Assembly (NCBI GenBank): GCA_031841125.1
Contig: CM063109.1
Location: forward strand, 11,198,321-11,262,320
Reading direction: 5' to 3'
Source of the DNA: Acanthococcus lagerstroemiae
Lineage: Eukaryota > Arthropoda > Insecta > Hemiptera > Eriococcidae
Length of the DNA stretch: 64,000 nt
The position numbers were made by a program, and so were the translations under genes. Shown here piece by piece: positions 12,395 through 23,145 of this stretch. The stretch's first letter is position 1. Every line of letters begins with the position of its first letter. The notes under the pieces are model-generated. The model made no database searches and was not told the DNA's origin. It saw only the letters and a program-made list of their open reading frames with translations.

Positions 12395-13590
12395 ATCGCG
12401 GTTCTGCAGCTCGGGTGGGAAGGGGGTAAAGTCTTGAAAATAATTCAGGTCTATGCTCCTACAAGTGTAGCACCGGAGCAAGAGATTTCTGAGTTCTAAG
12501 AGTTGTTGGAAAGGTAATAAGGGAGAGAGGGGATCTTACACATAACTTGATTTTAGGCGATTGGAATGCAAAAGTGGAAACAGATATGCCACCCTCAAGT
12601 AGTATTGGCGAATTTCGCGCAGGTCTTTCTAACGAAAAACGAGGGAGATTTATTCAATTGACTCTAGAAAACTATCTCAAAATTATAAATACATTCCTTG
12701 ATACACCAGAACACAGACAATGGACTTGGAGGTCACCAAATGACATCACAAAAAATGATTTGAAAGAAGTTCTGTCCGAAATGGGCTAGCGTCAAAATGT
12801 AACCGAAACTGACAACAAACTGAGCGCAAAAATGATAGAGCTTATTGATAAAAGTCCAAGCTGAGATCGAAGCCAAGCAAAAGTGAGTCAGAAAAACTTG
12901 AGAAGGTGGAAGTTAACAATCTCGTAAGGAAAGAAATTAAGAAAGATGTGCAGAATTATGACTTTTATTTGGCTACAAAAACAGTAGAAGAATCCTGGTC
13001 GACTAAGAAGGTGGAAACAGTCCTTTCTAAAGGTCAATCTTTGCTTGCGAGCATAAATTCTTTACCCAATAAGGATAAATTTTTTGACTGAGTAGAAATT
13101 AGTAGAAGAGAAACTAAATTTTACTCTGATCTCTACGCACAGCCCAGAAAGGAGGGAGAACTCAGTAACATACCCACCCACCCCTTTCTCCGTACCCACA
13201 TCTTCCGGACGAAGAATGTATCCCAATAATTTTGAAAAACAAGGCACAACAAATTTTGGGAAAGTTAAAAAGCACAAAAGAAGCAGGCCCCGATAAAAAT
13301 TTAAAACAATAACTTGAAAGTGCTTAACCCAGCACTTGTACCGTTTCTAGCCTCCCTCTTCAACCAAATTTTATCCCAAGGAATCCCCCCACCCCCCAAT
13401 CAGTGGCATATTTCAGAAATCATCTTATTGCATAAAAAAGGAGACAGCGGAAATGTGAATAATTACAGACCGGTTAGCCTGACTTCAAATCCATAGTAAG
13501 GTGTTTCTAAAAATTTTAAGAAGCATGGTCTATGGGGTTTTGGATTTCCAACAACCAATCGAACAGGCGGGGTTCTGTCAGGGACTCTCC
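12395..13590 (+). mobile_element. LINE fragment: endonuclease plus start of RT
   Basis: Frames in order give an APE-type endonuclease region (QVYAPT, then LILGDWNAKV at 12,548, LKIINTF and WTWRSP) and a linker with LARKEIKK-like text. They then give the RT entry motifs KEAGPDK, HISEIILLHKKGDSGNVNNYRPVSLTS (13,410-13,490) and QQPIEQAGF. The fragment stops right after EQAGF at about 13,585. Stops and at least three frameshifts make it a pseudogene. It is the same family as the copy at 38,003-39,308, and is probably RTE/CR1-like. Confidence 0.75.
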
Positions 13591-13869
13591 CCTGCCGACC
13601 AAAGTTGGAAGCGTGCGATGGAGGTCTATGTCTGGAGATGGGCGGATAAGGAGGGTCACGGGCTTATCTGGCTAAGTACAGTTCAGCAAACCTAAAATTC
13701 ATATTTCTCCCCTTGTTATGTTTTATTTTGCTTGCTTCAATACTAAGATTTTCATTTCTTTATTTTGAACGTATCACGGATCTGATGTCTGTGCTTCGTT
13801 ATCTGCCGCGCCTCACTGTCAAGAAAAAATTAATTAATTAAGAAATATCCAAAAAACTTTTTTCTCTTA

Positions 13870-14752
13870 AGGTGAAGTCGCCTGATATCGCCTACTTTTT
13901 TTTAAATGACTATAAAATTTTACCTATTTGAGCTATCAACCTTGAAAATGGCTCAAAATGTTCGTACATCCTTCTACGACAAAAGTATCACGCTAAAATG
14001 GAGGGGGGGGGGGGAAGGTTCGTTGATTTTACATGAATTTTTAAGGCAGAGTAGTCAACATCAGAAAATTCATGTTTGGGCTCCTAATGTCACCTACCAA
14101 AATTACATGTAAGAGTTGATTAGCGTAATATCGCCTTGTTAAAAAATCAAAAAATTAAAATTTTACGTTACTTATAATTAAAATAAAAGAGATTTTGACT
14201 TTATCCGTTCAAACAATTTGAACAAATGTACTTTTTTTTTTTGTTTGAGACTTCGCTAAAGGCGGCGTCAGAAACCTCATGCGCCCACACAGGACATTTT
14301 GAACACGAGTGATAACAGAGTTTACAATATGTGGTTCCTAATATCGCCCACATGTTATCAATTTCATAAAGTGGGCGATATTAGGAGGGAAAACGATACT
14401 CATTTCCTTCGACGCCATACTCTGCTTAATTATTTATAAATTCTGGAACTTTTTATTTAAAACTACAATTTGAACATTTCTCATCACAACACTATTTGAT
14501 TCGACATCCAGCATGCATCTTATCAGTCGCAAACGCCATCCAAAGACAACACTAAAAAAGTTTTCCGGTCCTCGATTTCTTCTCCCAGCTCTCACTCTTC
14601 GGATTTTGGCTTCCGGAACCTAACTTTTCACATGTACTACTGATTTGCGATATCAAACATGAAACATTTTCCCCCGCCAGATCGCGCCATTACAGGGCGA
14701 AATAAGGTGGTAGGCGATATTAGGAACTGGGCGATATTACGCGACTTTACCT
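13870..14752. mobile_element. TIR element with six TAATATCGCC-type repeats
   Basis: The left end AGGTGAAGTCGCCTGATATCGCC and the right end in reverse complement AGGTAAAGTCGCGTAATATCGCC form the TIR (each given here up to its core). TTA is visible on both sides. The motif TGATATCGCC/TAATATCGCC occurs at 13,883, 14,126, 14,339 and, inverted, at 14,374, 14,713 and 14,730. The pair at 14,339 and 14,374 forms a palindrome. No transposase frame was seen. A Harbinger-like or mariner-like assignment is only an inference. Confidence 0.6.
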
Positions 14753-15290
14753 TACGTTGTTTGATTTTAAAAAGTTGGTTTCGTCAATTTGAAAGATGAG
14801 ATTTATGTTTTAGGGTATAAATTAAACACAGATCAAACATTTTCATCTAATAGGATATTTAGATTCAGCAAAGCAAAACACCAACGATTTCGATAGTTTA
14901 TTCGGTGTCATTTTTTAAAAAAAAAAAGCTTAAAATTAGTAGACCCCCAGCCTCCATGAAAGGGATTTTACTATTTCAGGATCCTACGTGATTCCCTTCT
15001 CAGCAGTTTGCATGCGTACAGTATGGTTTCAGAATAAGTTCATCCCATATTATTCTGAAATTTCGACCATTCGCCAAATTTTAGTCATGTCATTTTTTAA
15101 AGAAAACGGGAGCATTATTTAAAGAAAATAAAGCTGAAACAAAATGACGCTCGCGCTGCTGAACACATACTCGTGCGACTGAAATTATCTTTGAAGGGTG
15201 ATAAAGTGCCAGTTAATTACTCAACGAGGTAGAGTTTAAAAATTTTACATGTTTTTTCAAAATTTTGAAAAATATTTAAATGGTTAGAAT

Positions 15291-15320
15291 TTTATAAGGA
15301 AATCCCTTGAGTGCTGTCAC
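15291..15320 (+). promoter_or_regulatory. putative core promoter of paralog 2
   Basis: TTTATAAGG at 15,291 is followed 25 bases later by GTCACAT, mirroring the TATA-like box and GTCACAC of paralog 1. Confidence 0.4.
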
Positions 15321-15419
15321 ATGTTATACTTTTACTTAGATACTGAACGTGCTTTGTAAGTTGTTTCAACGTAGCCTTCGCTTTGACCACGAATAAGTTA
15401 TCTACTTAATTTACACAAG
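15317..15419 (+). other. non-coding exon 1 of secreted Cys-rich paralog 2
   Basis: Homologous to 3,498-3,565, sharing ACTGAACGTG.TTTG.AAGTTGTT and the donor ACAAG|GTGAGAT with the intron at 15,420. A 20-30 base insertion separates the two halves relative to paralog 1. Intron homology with paralog 1 continues downstream (AAGGTGTAG...GTGGTTATTCGTTA). Confidence 0.55.
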
Positions 15420-16889
15420 GTGAGATAATATTTTGGATTCTATTCTGAACTACTTCTTCTTCTGCAGCGAATATCTACTCAACATGCAGAAAGTGAGACC
15501 ATATTTTGGATTATGTTCATAATTATTACAAAGGTGTAGCGCAGGTATAGATGTGGTTATTCGTTATTCTTGCAAGGGCTGTTTTCAGTTGTGTTTCGTG
15601 AAACATTTCGGTTTACCAAGACGCATCCACTGATAAGCTCCATAGCAGGAAATTAAATTGAGCTCAAAAATAAGAATAAAATGTTCGTTCTTCTGTTGAA
15701 AGCGGTTCGATCCTGTCGTGTATTATGCAGCTTGGCAATGCTCATTCATGTTCACCTAAATTAAATAAAACTGCCAAAAGTCTACCATATTTTGGATAAC
15801 ATTTTATAGTTATTGAGATTTTATGTTTCTAGAACAATCTTTCAATCCTAAAGACTATAATGAGCTCAACCGGGGCAACCTAAATAGAAGAAAAATGAAA
15901 ATATATTTTTCTAATTCGTTGTAATTTTTTTATTAGCCTTGTTACCTTACTTTTTGAACGACCTTCGTAAATACTGAGACCCCTGATAACGAACACTCCT
16001 CGGTAGCTTCCTAAGATGCTGTTGCCAGATAAAAGTGTAATCAGAAACTTCACGGAATATGCATTCACAGTCCATCCCTCATGTTTTTCCTGACCTTAGA
16101 AATTATCCCGTAAATGGGATTTATAGCAAAGATTTATGAACTGTGCTAAATTCGATCTACTTAATGTAAGGCCCACCAGTGGAAAATCAAAAGTCGAGCA
16201 ATTTCTTATTATACACTATTGATCACTCGCAGAAGAGAGACTCTCCCCCTGTTAAATTCTATTACTACAAAACTTTTAATTTTAAGAGGAACCCCACATG
16301 TAAATTCTTTAAATAGGTAATTAACTGAATTTTTTCCCCTCAGAATTGAATTTCCTCAAAAGCGTAAATAACTTACGAATACCAAGAGCGAGGGGATTAA
16401 ACTTTTTTCGCTCGCGAATCTGTCTGACATCGCTCCACCCCGTTCACCCGCCTATGAATTTTTCAAATTTTCCAAGGAAGCATGCCAAGCAACTCTCCTG
16501 TTTGCTCCCATGGGCTTCCGCCAAAATCAAATTTTCTACAATCATGATCGTTTAATTATGGTTTGAAGATACTATTCCGGCTTTCCGGCTACAGTTTATG
16601 TACATATGAATAGTTATGAATGCCTCAGTTCAAAAATTTGGTAACAATCAGTGCGTAGCTCACAGAGCAGCGAGTGTTAAATTTAAAAAATAATAGAAAA
16701 TAGGGACAAATTGAATGCCAGAAATGCAATGTATGCTAAGTGCCATTCTTTAGAAATCAATTTTTTTTGTGGGAAATACGCTAAGCCATATCGAATATGT
16801 ACCCAAAGGTTCATAAGTGTGGGTAACACTACTCAAAGAGATTCATATTTCCACCAGAAGATTTTGAAGTCTGTAACTCCATAAAGATT

Positions 16890-17268
16890 ACCGCTTTTTT
16901 CAAGAATGATTTTCCACGACTCTAGGTTTTCTAGGTCTATTTTTCTGTTTTTCCATGGCGTTTCCTTTTGAATGGGAGCCATGGATTTTGGCTAGATTTT
17001 TCTTTTTTCATGATCCTGATCATAACGCTAGCAAGAAAAAAGTACATGACTCCGATATTTTCTAAAGAGGAAACTTTTTCCTTTTTAAGCGTTGTTTATT
17101 CACTGACAATAAATGTTGATAGAATATAAACCATAAACCTAGTTTGTCATTTAGAGAATCAAAATTCCATGATTCGGATGAAAATTCCATGACTTTTCCC
17201 TGACCATCCAAATTTCACTACTTATCTAGATTTTTCAGGTTTTCTACAAAGTGGCAGCCCTGTGCATA
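16890..17268. repeat. decayed repeat with CCATGACTTTTCCCTGA words
   Basis: Related to 4,873-5,270. It contains TTCCATGACTTTTCCCTGACC and ends in TTTTCAGGTTTTCTACAAAG then TGGCAGCCCTG, a right-end pattern common in arthropod non-autonomous DNA elements. It lies in intron 1 of paralog 2. Confidence 0.4.
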
Positions 17269-17325
17269 ACCTTATTTTTATGCAAACCATGCTATGCAAA
17301 CCATGCTAAGTACCATCTAAGTACT

Positions 17326-17683
17326 CAGTGGCGTAGCCAGACTTGGTATGAAGGGGAGGGGGAGTCAGTTTAAACAAAAAAATTATTCATTAATAGTGTG
17401 ATGAAGTACGATTCGCGGAAAAAATTTAAAGTAATAATTTTATATTTTTTCAAAGAAATTATACTTAGGTACTTAACTGAATTGAAAATTTTAAATCTAA
17501 TCGAAGAATTATAATTTGATTTTTTCTTAAAGCAATAATAATATGTATACGTACCTAACTAAATTTAAAATTTAAAATCTAATTTTCGTGTTTTTTTTTA
17601 TTTTTTAATTTTATATTTTCGGCTTATGCCAAGAGAGGTTTCAGACCCCCAACCTCCCCCTCTGACTACAAGTGCTACGCTGA
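17326..17683. mobile_element. old hAT-like MITE (CAGTGGCGTAGC end)
   Basis: The left end CAGTGGCGTAGCCAG and the right end in reverse complement CAGCGTAGCAC are followed inward by GGGGAGGGGGAG and CAGAGGGGGAGG. This pattern is typical of hAT MITEs. The target duplication can no longer be recognised. Confidence 0.5.
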
Positions 17684-18600
17684 ACTACACGACGTTATCA
17701 AATTGCATCATATGCAGTGAAAAATTGTTTTCCCCTCTCCAGTAAAATTTGGTTTCTTGTACTTTACATGCTCTGCATTTCCGGCATTTAAAATTGCTTT
17801 CGCCCCTTTAGTATTGCGTAGTACGGATTGCACTTGTTTTTTCTTCTCCTGTAGAATTTGGTTTTGGCACTGAGCATACTTTCCATTTCCAGGTTCCTAC
17901 CAGCTGAACTTCGAGGCGTTCAAGGCATTGAATATCAAATCCAAAACGGATGATCGACAATGCCCATTCGATTTACGAAAAGGTTCGCTTGAGTTAGTAT
18001 TTTGGAGGTACTGATTTGCCACGTATGGTTCTAAGGCAAAATTGTGTTCATCTCCGTCCACTTCAAAAAGTCACATACATGCTTCACCTAGCAAGTTGTC
18101 CTCCTGTCTCAGTCCTGCGATTTGATTTATTAAAAAGGAGATACCATTTTACTTCAAATTTCGTTTTCGAGCTGAGGCCTTACACCCTCTCTTCTTTGTC
18201 ATTCGAGCGCAAGCAAATCCAATTTCTGAACAATGGGAAAAAGATACCACGTTTTCAGAATTTGATATTTTAGCAATGTTTCTATAATAAAAGCTAGGTA
18301 GGTAATATATTGCTAACATTTCAAGAAATAACAGTTTCTAATAAACAACCACCAACATTCAATGTTGAATGACCAAAATGACTAAAATAGTGACAAAATT
18401 TTCCGGGAAATTAGAAGAAACAGCAAAGAAACGGCCTAATATTTCATTTGACAACTTTCTTAAGAACCCGAAAATTTTACAGGTGGATTTGGCTCGTCGC
18501 CCGAAAATGTAAATAATTCGTACAACCTTAGTGCATTCATTTCGGTGCGAATTTTCATATTCTATCTTCTTATAACTAAAATGTTTTTCAAATTTTACAG

Positions 18601-18661
18601 GTTCACTAACATAAGTTGAGTTCCTGCTTCGCACATTAAAGCAAATTCATTAATTGTAAAA
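18601..18661 (+). other. 5' UTR part of exon 2, paralog 2
   Basis: The acceptor AAATTTTACAG ends at 18,600. The exon begins GTTCACTAACATAAGTTGA as in paralog 1 and runs into the AAAAATGAA start context. Confidence 0.6.
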
Positions 18662-18904
18662 ATGAAGACACTCAAGGCTATGATTATGCTTCTGATGGCA
18701 ATTATACTGTGTTTCATCCAGATCTCATTGATTTCGACTCGACCAGGAAACCAGCTGTGCCCGAAGAGTTGTGCTCCTGGTCTAGTGTGCCAGCCTTGGA
18801 GTGGGACCTGCGGGACTCCGGGATCCTGCTCTCCCAGTTCAGAGTGTCCTGCTGGTCAAACGTGCAATACAGGTAACATGACGTGCATACCGAATACGAG
18901 CTAA
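18662..18904 (+). CDS. small secreted eight-cysteine protein, paralog 2
   Basis: An 80-residue precursor. Residues 1-26 are a signal peptide nearly parallel to that of paralog 1 (lysine at 2 and 5, Leu/Ile core, Cys17, QIS.IST). The mature part has eight cysteines at 33, 37, 43, 50 and 56, 62, 68, 75. They form two copies of a module C-x3/5-C-x5-C-x6-C, with the sub-motif C.PG..C in each (CAPGLVC and CPAGQTC). Paralog 1 has one such module, so the second arose by internal duplication here or was lost there. The coding region is richer in G+C than its surroundings. The C-x5-C-x6-C core resembles short EB- or WAP-like disulfide knots, but no named family is claimed. The antisense open frame at 18,714-18,944 is a shadow of this CDS. 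Confidence 0.75.
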   Translation: MKTLKAMIMLLMAIILCFIQISLISTRPGNQLCPKSCAPGLVCQPWSGTCGTPGSCSPSSECPAGQTCNTGNMTCIPNTS

Positions 18905-18990
18905 ATTTTTCCAGTCCATAAAACGAGCACTTATAAGTTTTCATAAAATTACCTATACATGTTAAGATTTACCATTATTATATTATACGT
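18905..18990 (+). other. start of 3' UTR, paralog 2
   Basis: Shares TCCATAAAACGAGCAC..AAGTTTTCATAAA with the region after the paralog 1 stop. Homology fades near 18,990 and resumes only at about 22,740, because the intervening 3.7 kb is filled with mobile DNA. Confidence 0.5.
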
Positions 18991-19590
18991 AAATATCCAT
19001 ATTAGAATGTCCTTTACTTCAAAATTTTTCGGAACTTGACCGGGCTACCCCGGATGTTTTTCCTTATTCTAAGAAAGTATTACCATAAAATTCTTAGACT
19101 TTTAAAATAATTTTAAAGTATACCTCCGAGGCCTCGAAATTTAACACAACAGGAATTACATACAGATTTGTCAACAAACATTAGAAATTGTCTTCACAGA
19201 AGGCGAATTCCACCAAAATATCCTCAAAGTAGAAGGTATTCGGAGAGATAAGAAAATATCATTTCTTGGTTCAAAATTGAATACTCGGTAAGTGTTTGAA
19301 AATGGGTTATTGAATAATTCAAATTTGAAAAAATGAAAATTATATACAAAAATGCATTAAGTACAAGTACACGTTTCTATAGGGGGAGGATGACGTACCT
19401 TGAAAAGTTTTTTGTTTTCTGACGATTATGTGATCCACAGTAACTAAAACAAAAAGTCCATGTACCATTCTGAAGCTCGTTCTTCTGTGCACGGAATGGT
19501 TAAAATGCATCCCCTCCTCCATTCCCCCATTCACGAAAAAATCAAACTTAGTGATGAGCCGAAAAATGTTCTAAGGTACAACACGAGTAG

Positions 19591-21243
19591 GTACCTTGGA
19601 ACATTCATGTTTGTACCGTTTGGAATAGGGAAAAACACGAGTATTATTATGACTTGCAACGTACCTAGGTACCCACTGTATTCAATTTGATTAAATTGAT
19701 GAAATAAATTAACTGAAATAAAGTAGAAAATAAGTAGGTATATTTAATTCATTAGCAAGATTAACTACTACAGCTGCTGTAAATTATTTGCGTTAATACA
19801 TGCATCGAACAGTAACAGACTTCAGCGAGGCAGAGACGAAATTTGACTTTCAGTTTAGACGTGGGGGGAGGGAGAAGAAAATTTGCCGACAATTTTGACA
19901 AACTAAAAATTCGCCGACAAAATTTTTAAGAAATTGAAAATTTGCCGATTTGTTAATAGAAATATTTTTTAATTGAAAAAAATAAATAATAACAAACAAA
20001 CAAACGTTTTTAAGAAATGAAAAATTCAAATCAACAGTTTCAAAACTTGTCGGATTCCAAATTATGGGGTGGAGAGTTAACCCTCCATGTCCCTGTTCAG
20101 TGGTATGTTTTCCCCAGCATCACCATTCCCCCATTCCCCTGTGTGATTCTTGGTGAATAAACTTTTCAAAAATGATGCAGAGATCTTCTCGTTTTCAACA
20201 CTTTCGATTTTGGCGATAAGCAGAGACGAAACTTGACTTTCAGTCGGGGGAGGGGTGGAGAAGATAAATTTGCCGACTGCCCGATAAAGCTCGTAACTAG
20301 TTGTCATTTTTGCATACGGCAGCTTTACAACGACATACTCATTTATCTTGAATTCCGCCACCTATGAAAAAGAAAAAGAAAAAAAAAAATCAAAAACACA
20401 TACTGGCTTACAATCAAATACCATGCAATACATAAACCTTACTCTTTCACTGTTCAGATGGGGTTTGCAAATCTTACCTTTTTTCTAACCGGAGCTATAG
20501 ATTTTTCACTGTTTTTTTGAGTTTTTCTTCACCTATTTTCTTTATTTTCATTTCGTTATTATTTCTCGGCCTTTTCTAATTTCTCTTGGATTCTTTCCAT
20601 TTTGATTTGATGTTTTTCTTTTAATTCATTCGATTCCGGCGAGCTTGTAAGAATTATAGAATTCATTTTTTCGCACCTTGTTATTTGAAATTTTCTATAT
20701 GTCTATGTAGCACTGTTTTCGACACTGTTTTCTTAATTATAGCTTCATTGAACGACGTATTTTTCTGTACAACATTCAAACTAGTTTCCTTCAATTCTTC
20801 TTATTCACAGGATCATATTTTCCCCCTTTTTTTTTACTCCGCGGTATCTGTAAAATTACATTTCAACATTTAATTAACTGTTCCAAGATACATACCAAAA
20901 TTTTGTTCCAAAGTGCGACACTGTCTCATGTTATTTAAATTTAAATTTAATTAAAACCAAACAACTGTAACACATAAACTCAACATACGAGAAGAAAGTG
21001 AAGAACTTACACTTTCATGTGATATAGTCACATATACGCTTAAAACACACCGAAATATTTAAAATCACGAAAAATTTGAACACTGAAAAACTTTTTTTTT
21101 TGACTCTCCCCTGATCACATTCAACACCACAGTTCTGAAAAATTCATGACCAGGTAGTTTCTCAATGTAAAAAAAAAAGTAGCTTCAACAATATTTCGCT
21201 AGAGTGCGCTAATTACAGCGAAATAAAAAATGTTCCAAGGTAC
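19591..21243. mobile_element. TIR DNA transposon with Tigger/pogo-like remnants
   Basis: GTACCTTGGAACATT at 19,591-19,605 is matched perfectly by its reverse complement at 21,229-21,243. A second inverted copy (AATGTTCTAAGGTAC, 19,566-19,580) sits just outside the left end. On the minus strand the interior carries decayed coding pieces described separately. The unit lies in the expanded last intron of paralog 2. Confidence 0.55.
20077..20820 (-). pseudogene. Tigger/pogo-like transposase remnants
   Basis: Read on the minus strand, the 5' part (about 20,820-20,700) gives an HTH-like piece with ETSLNVVQKNTSFNEAIIKK and SKTVLHRHIEN. Next comes a charged coiled stretch with ESNELKEKHQIKMERIQEKLE (20,660-20,570). 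Last is a 94-codon frame (20,361-20,077) starting MAEFKINEYVVVKLPYAK and containing IAKIESVENEKISASFLKSLF. The last piece resembles the C-terminal tail (FxVxDYVVVK...) found after the DDE domain in many Tigger-type transposases of arthropods. The DDE core is missing. The assignment is from recall of family style and is moderate. Confidence 0.45.
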
Positions 21244-22029
21244 GTCACCAACCCCTACATATTGATGGTTTCATAGTCGTTTTTTTTTTTCTTTTCTTTT
21301 TTGTCTTCCATTATTTGTTTTCGATTCGGATTGATGTTCGAACTCATATCCGGACTCATATTGTACTGGGGTTTCATATTCAGATTTCCTCAACAAGCTT
21401 TCATCCAAGAGCTATTTTATTTTGTATTGTATTCAGTTATGTAGAATTACGCCAGTTTTCCGAGAGGAGTTCATTACTTTTCTCAGCTTTAAGAGAAGAT
21501 TGGCAAGAAGACAACAATTCGAGTATACGTTCTCGGATCCCTCCCTCGCAGAACTCTAAAATTCTACCAGTGACTTAATATAAAAATATCCCAGCAGAGG
21601 AATAGAACTGATGAAGTGAAACGGTAAGAGCTACTCTTGTATTTGGGAAGGAGACCCGCTGTTGATTTAAAGAGGAAGACAAGAGGGGCCACGTTTTTGA
21701 AAGTCCAGTTGTGGGTAACTCTTAATGCTCCTTGCCCCTGAGGCATGGTATCGGTTAATAAAGTAGGTTTACGTGACCAAACATCAAATATTCTGGCTCG
21801 TAATATTTGCTATACCCCTCTCCCCTCAAACAAAAAAATGTCTCAATGAGTTAATTGTGAATAAAAAGAGTTTGGATCATTGTTCACGAACTGTGCCATT
21901 ATGAGGAAACGGTACGTAAGGACCCTTTTAAAGCGTATATTCGAAATCAGTGTGAAAAATCATTTCAGGAAAGTATACTTCCAGCATTTTTGAATAATTT
22001 TCATGTTTTTCAAATTTCACACATACCCA

Positions 22030-22317
22030 TATTCTCACTAACTTTTATCCCCTCAACTGCCCACACTGTGAAGATGAAGACCCTCTCACCGTGGACCATC
22101 TCTTCTCATGCCCCTTTCTCACCTGCCTTCGTAACTCTCACCATCTCCCCTATAGTCGAATTTTGGACCTCTCTAACTCCCGTAAGCACATAAACAACAC
22201 CCTCATCTACCTTTCCGCTGCTGGATACCTCTGCGACATAATACAGACAATAACCTTTCCGAGCCATAGCCTGAGAGTGTAGCTCCGTGGCTCAATAATT
22301 TAAAAAAAAATATATAT
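22030..22317 (+). mobile_element. 5'-truncated LINE 3' end, same family as 43,530-44,935
   Basis: Encodes the zinc-knuckle-like tail LNCPHCEDEDPLTVDHLFSC, then a short frame ending GYLCDI.., followed by GAGTGTAGCTCCGTGGCTC and an A-rich tail. It matches 44,690-44,938 closely at the DNA level, which defines the family's 3' end. It is inserted in the last intron of paralog 2. Confidence 0.75.
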
Positions 22318-22739
22318 ATAGCCCAATTCCCAAATACTCACCAGGTATTCAGTTGTAAATCTAGGAATTACTTTTTTTTACTTTTATTGATTTTTTTTTA
22401 TTGCTCAGAATATCCTCTAATTTTAGGACAAAGTAATGTTCATCACCTCATCTTTTATAAAACCGACTTTTGGCAATGCATAATATTGTTTGCCGACAAA
22501 TTCTTATGAATCCTGTGTTAAACTTCGAAGCTCCGGGGGCACGTATTGAAATTTTTTTACAAATCAGAAAATTCGGTTACAGTACTTTCATAGAAGAACG
22601 AAAAATTTTTGGGGTGATCTGGTCAAATTTCGAAAATTTTAAAAACAGGGATACCCTGATCCATACGTATTATTGTATACTTCTGTAAGTCGATCTTTAT
22701 ACTTACTTGTAGTAAGAGACGCCAAATAATGTTTGCTTT

Positions 22740-23145
22740 TTATCGAGTAATTTGAATGATATTGAATGCGTTGCCCTGAAAACACTTCCTTTCTGATGTA
22801 TCTTGTAATAATCACCCTGTAAGGTAACGCTGTGTGCTTAGCACTAATCATTAAGTAAATAAGATACATTACGTACTTATTTACCATTCCAGCCACCGAC
22901 AGATAATCGCTGTTTTCCAATTTGTCAAGTTACTACATACACACTGATAATCTTAACTAATATCATTTATTCATTAGATATAACTTATTGATTCTCGTAT
23001 ATTTTGCATTAGTGTATCTATATGTTATACGAACAGTGGTGATCTTCGAATGCGATTAACCCGGTAGATATGTATGATTGTGTATAGGTATCTTGATTAC
23101 TATACACTATATCTAATATGCTTAATAAACCTTCTTCCTTTGCGT
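22740..23145 (+). other. terminal 3' block of paralog 2 with polyadenylation signal
   Basis: Homologous to 8,080-8,365. It shares TTGCCCT.AAAACA, ATAATCTTAAC.AATATCAT and CTTAATAAACCTTCTTC. AATAAA lies at 23,124-23,129. A weak acceptor, TTTGTCAAG, ends at 22,929. Homology continues to about 23,240 (GGAAATTTGTGTCA.GA.CGAGG). Confidence 0.5.

Noticed and set aside
15695..15720. GCGGTTCGATCCTG as a pol III B box
   Set aside because: No A box at the right distance, and the site lies in an intron segment homologous to paralog 1 that lacks the motif.
18714..18944. 76-codon minus-strand frame opposite the eight-cysteine CDS
   Set aside because: Shadow of paralog 2; no signal peptide or homology, whereas the + strand frame has a paralog.
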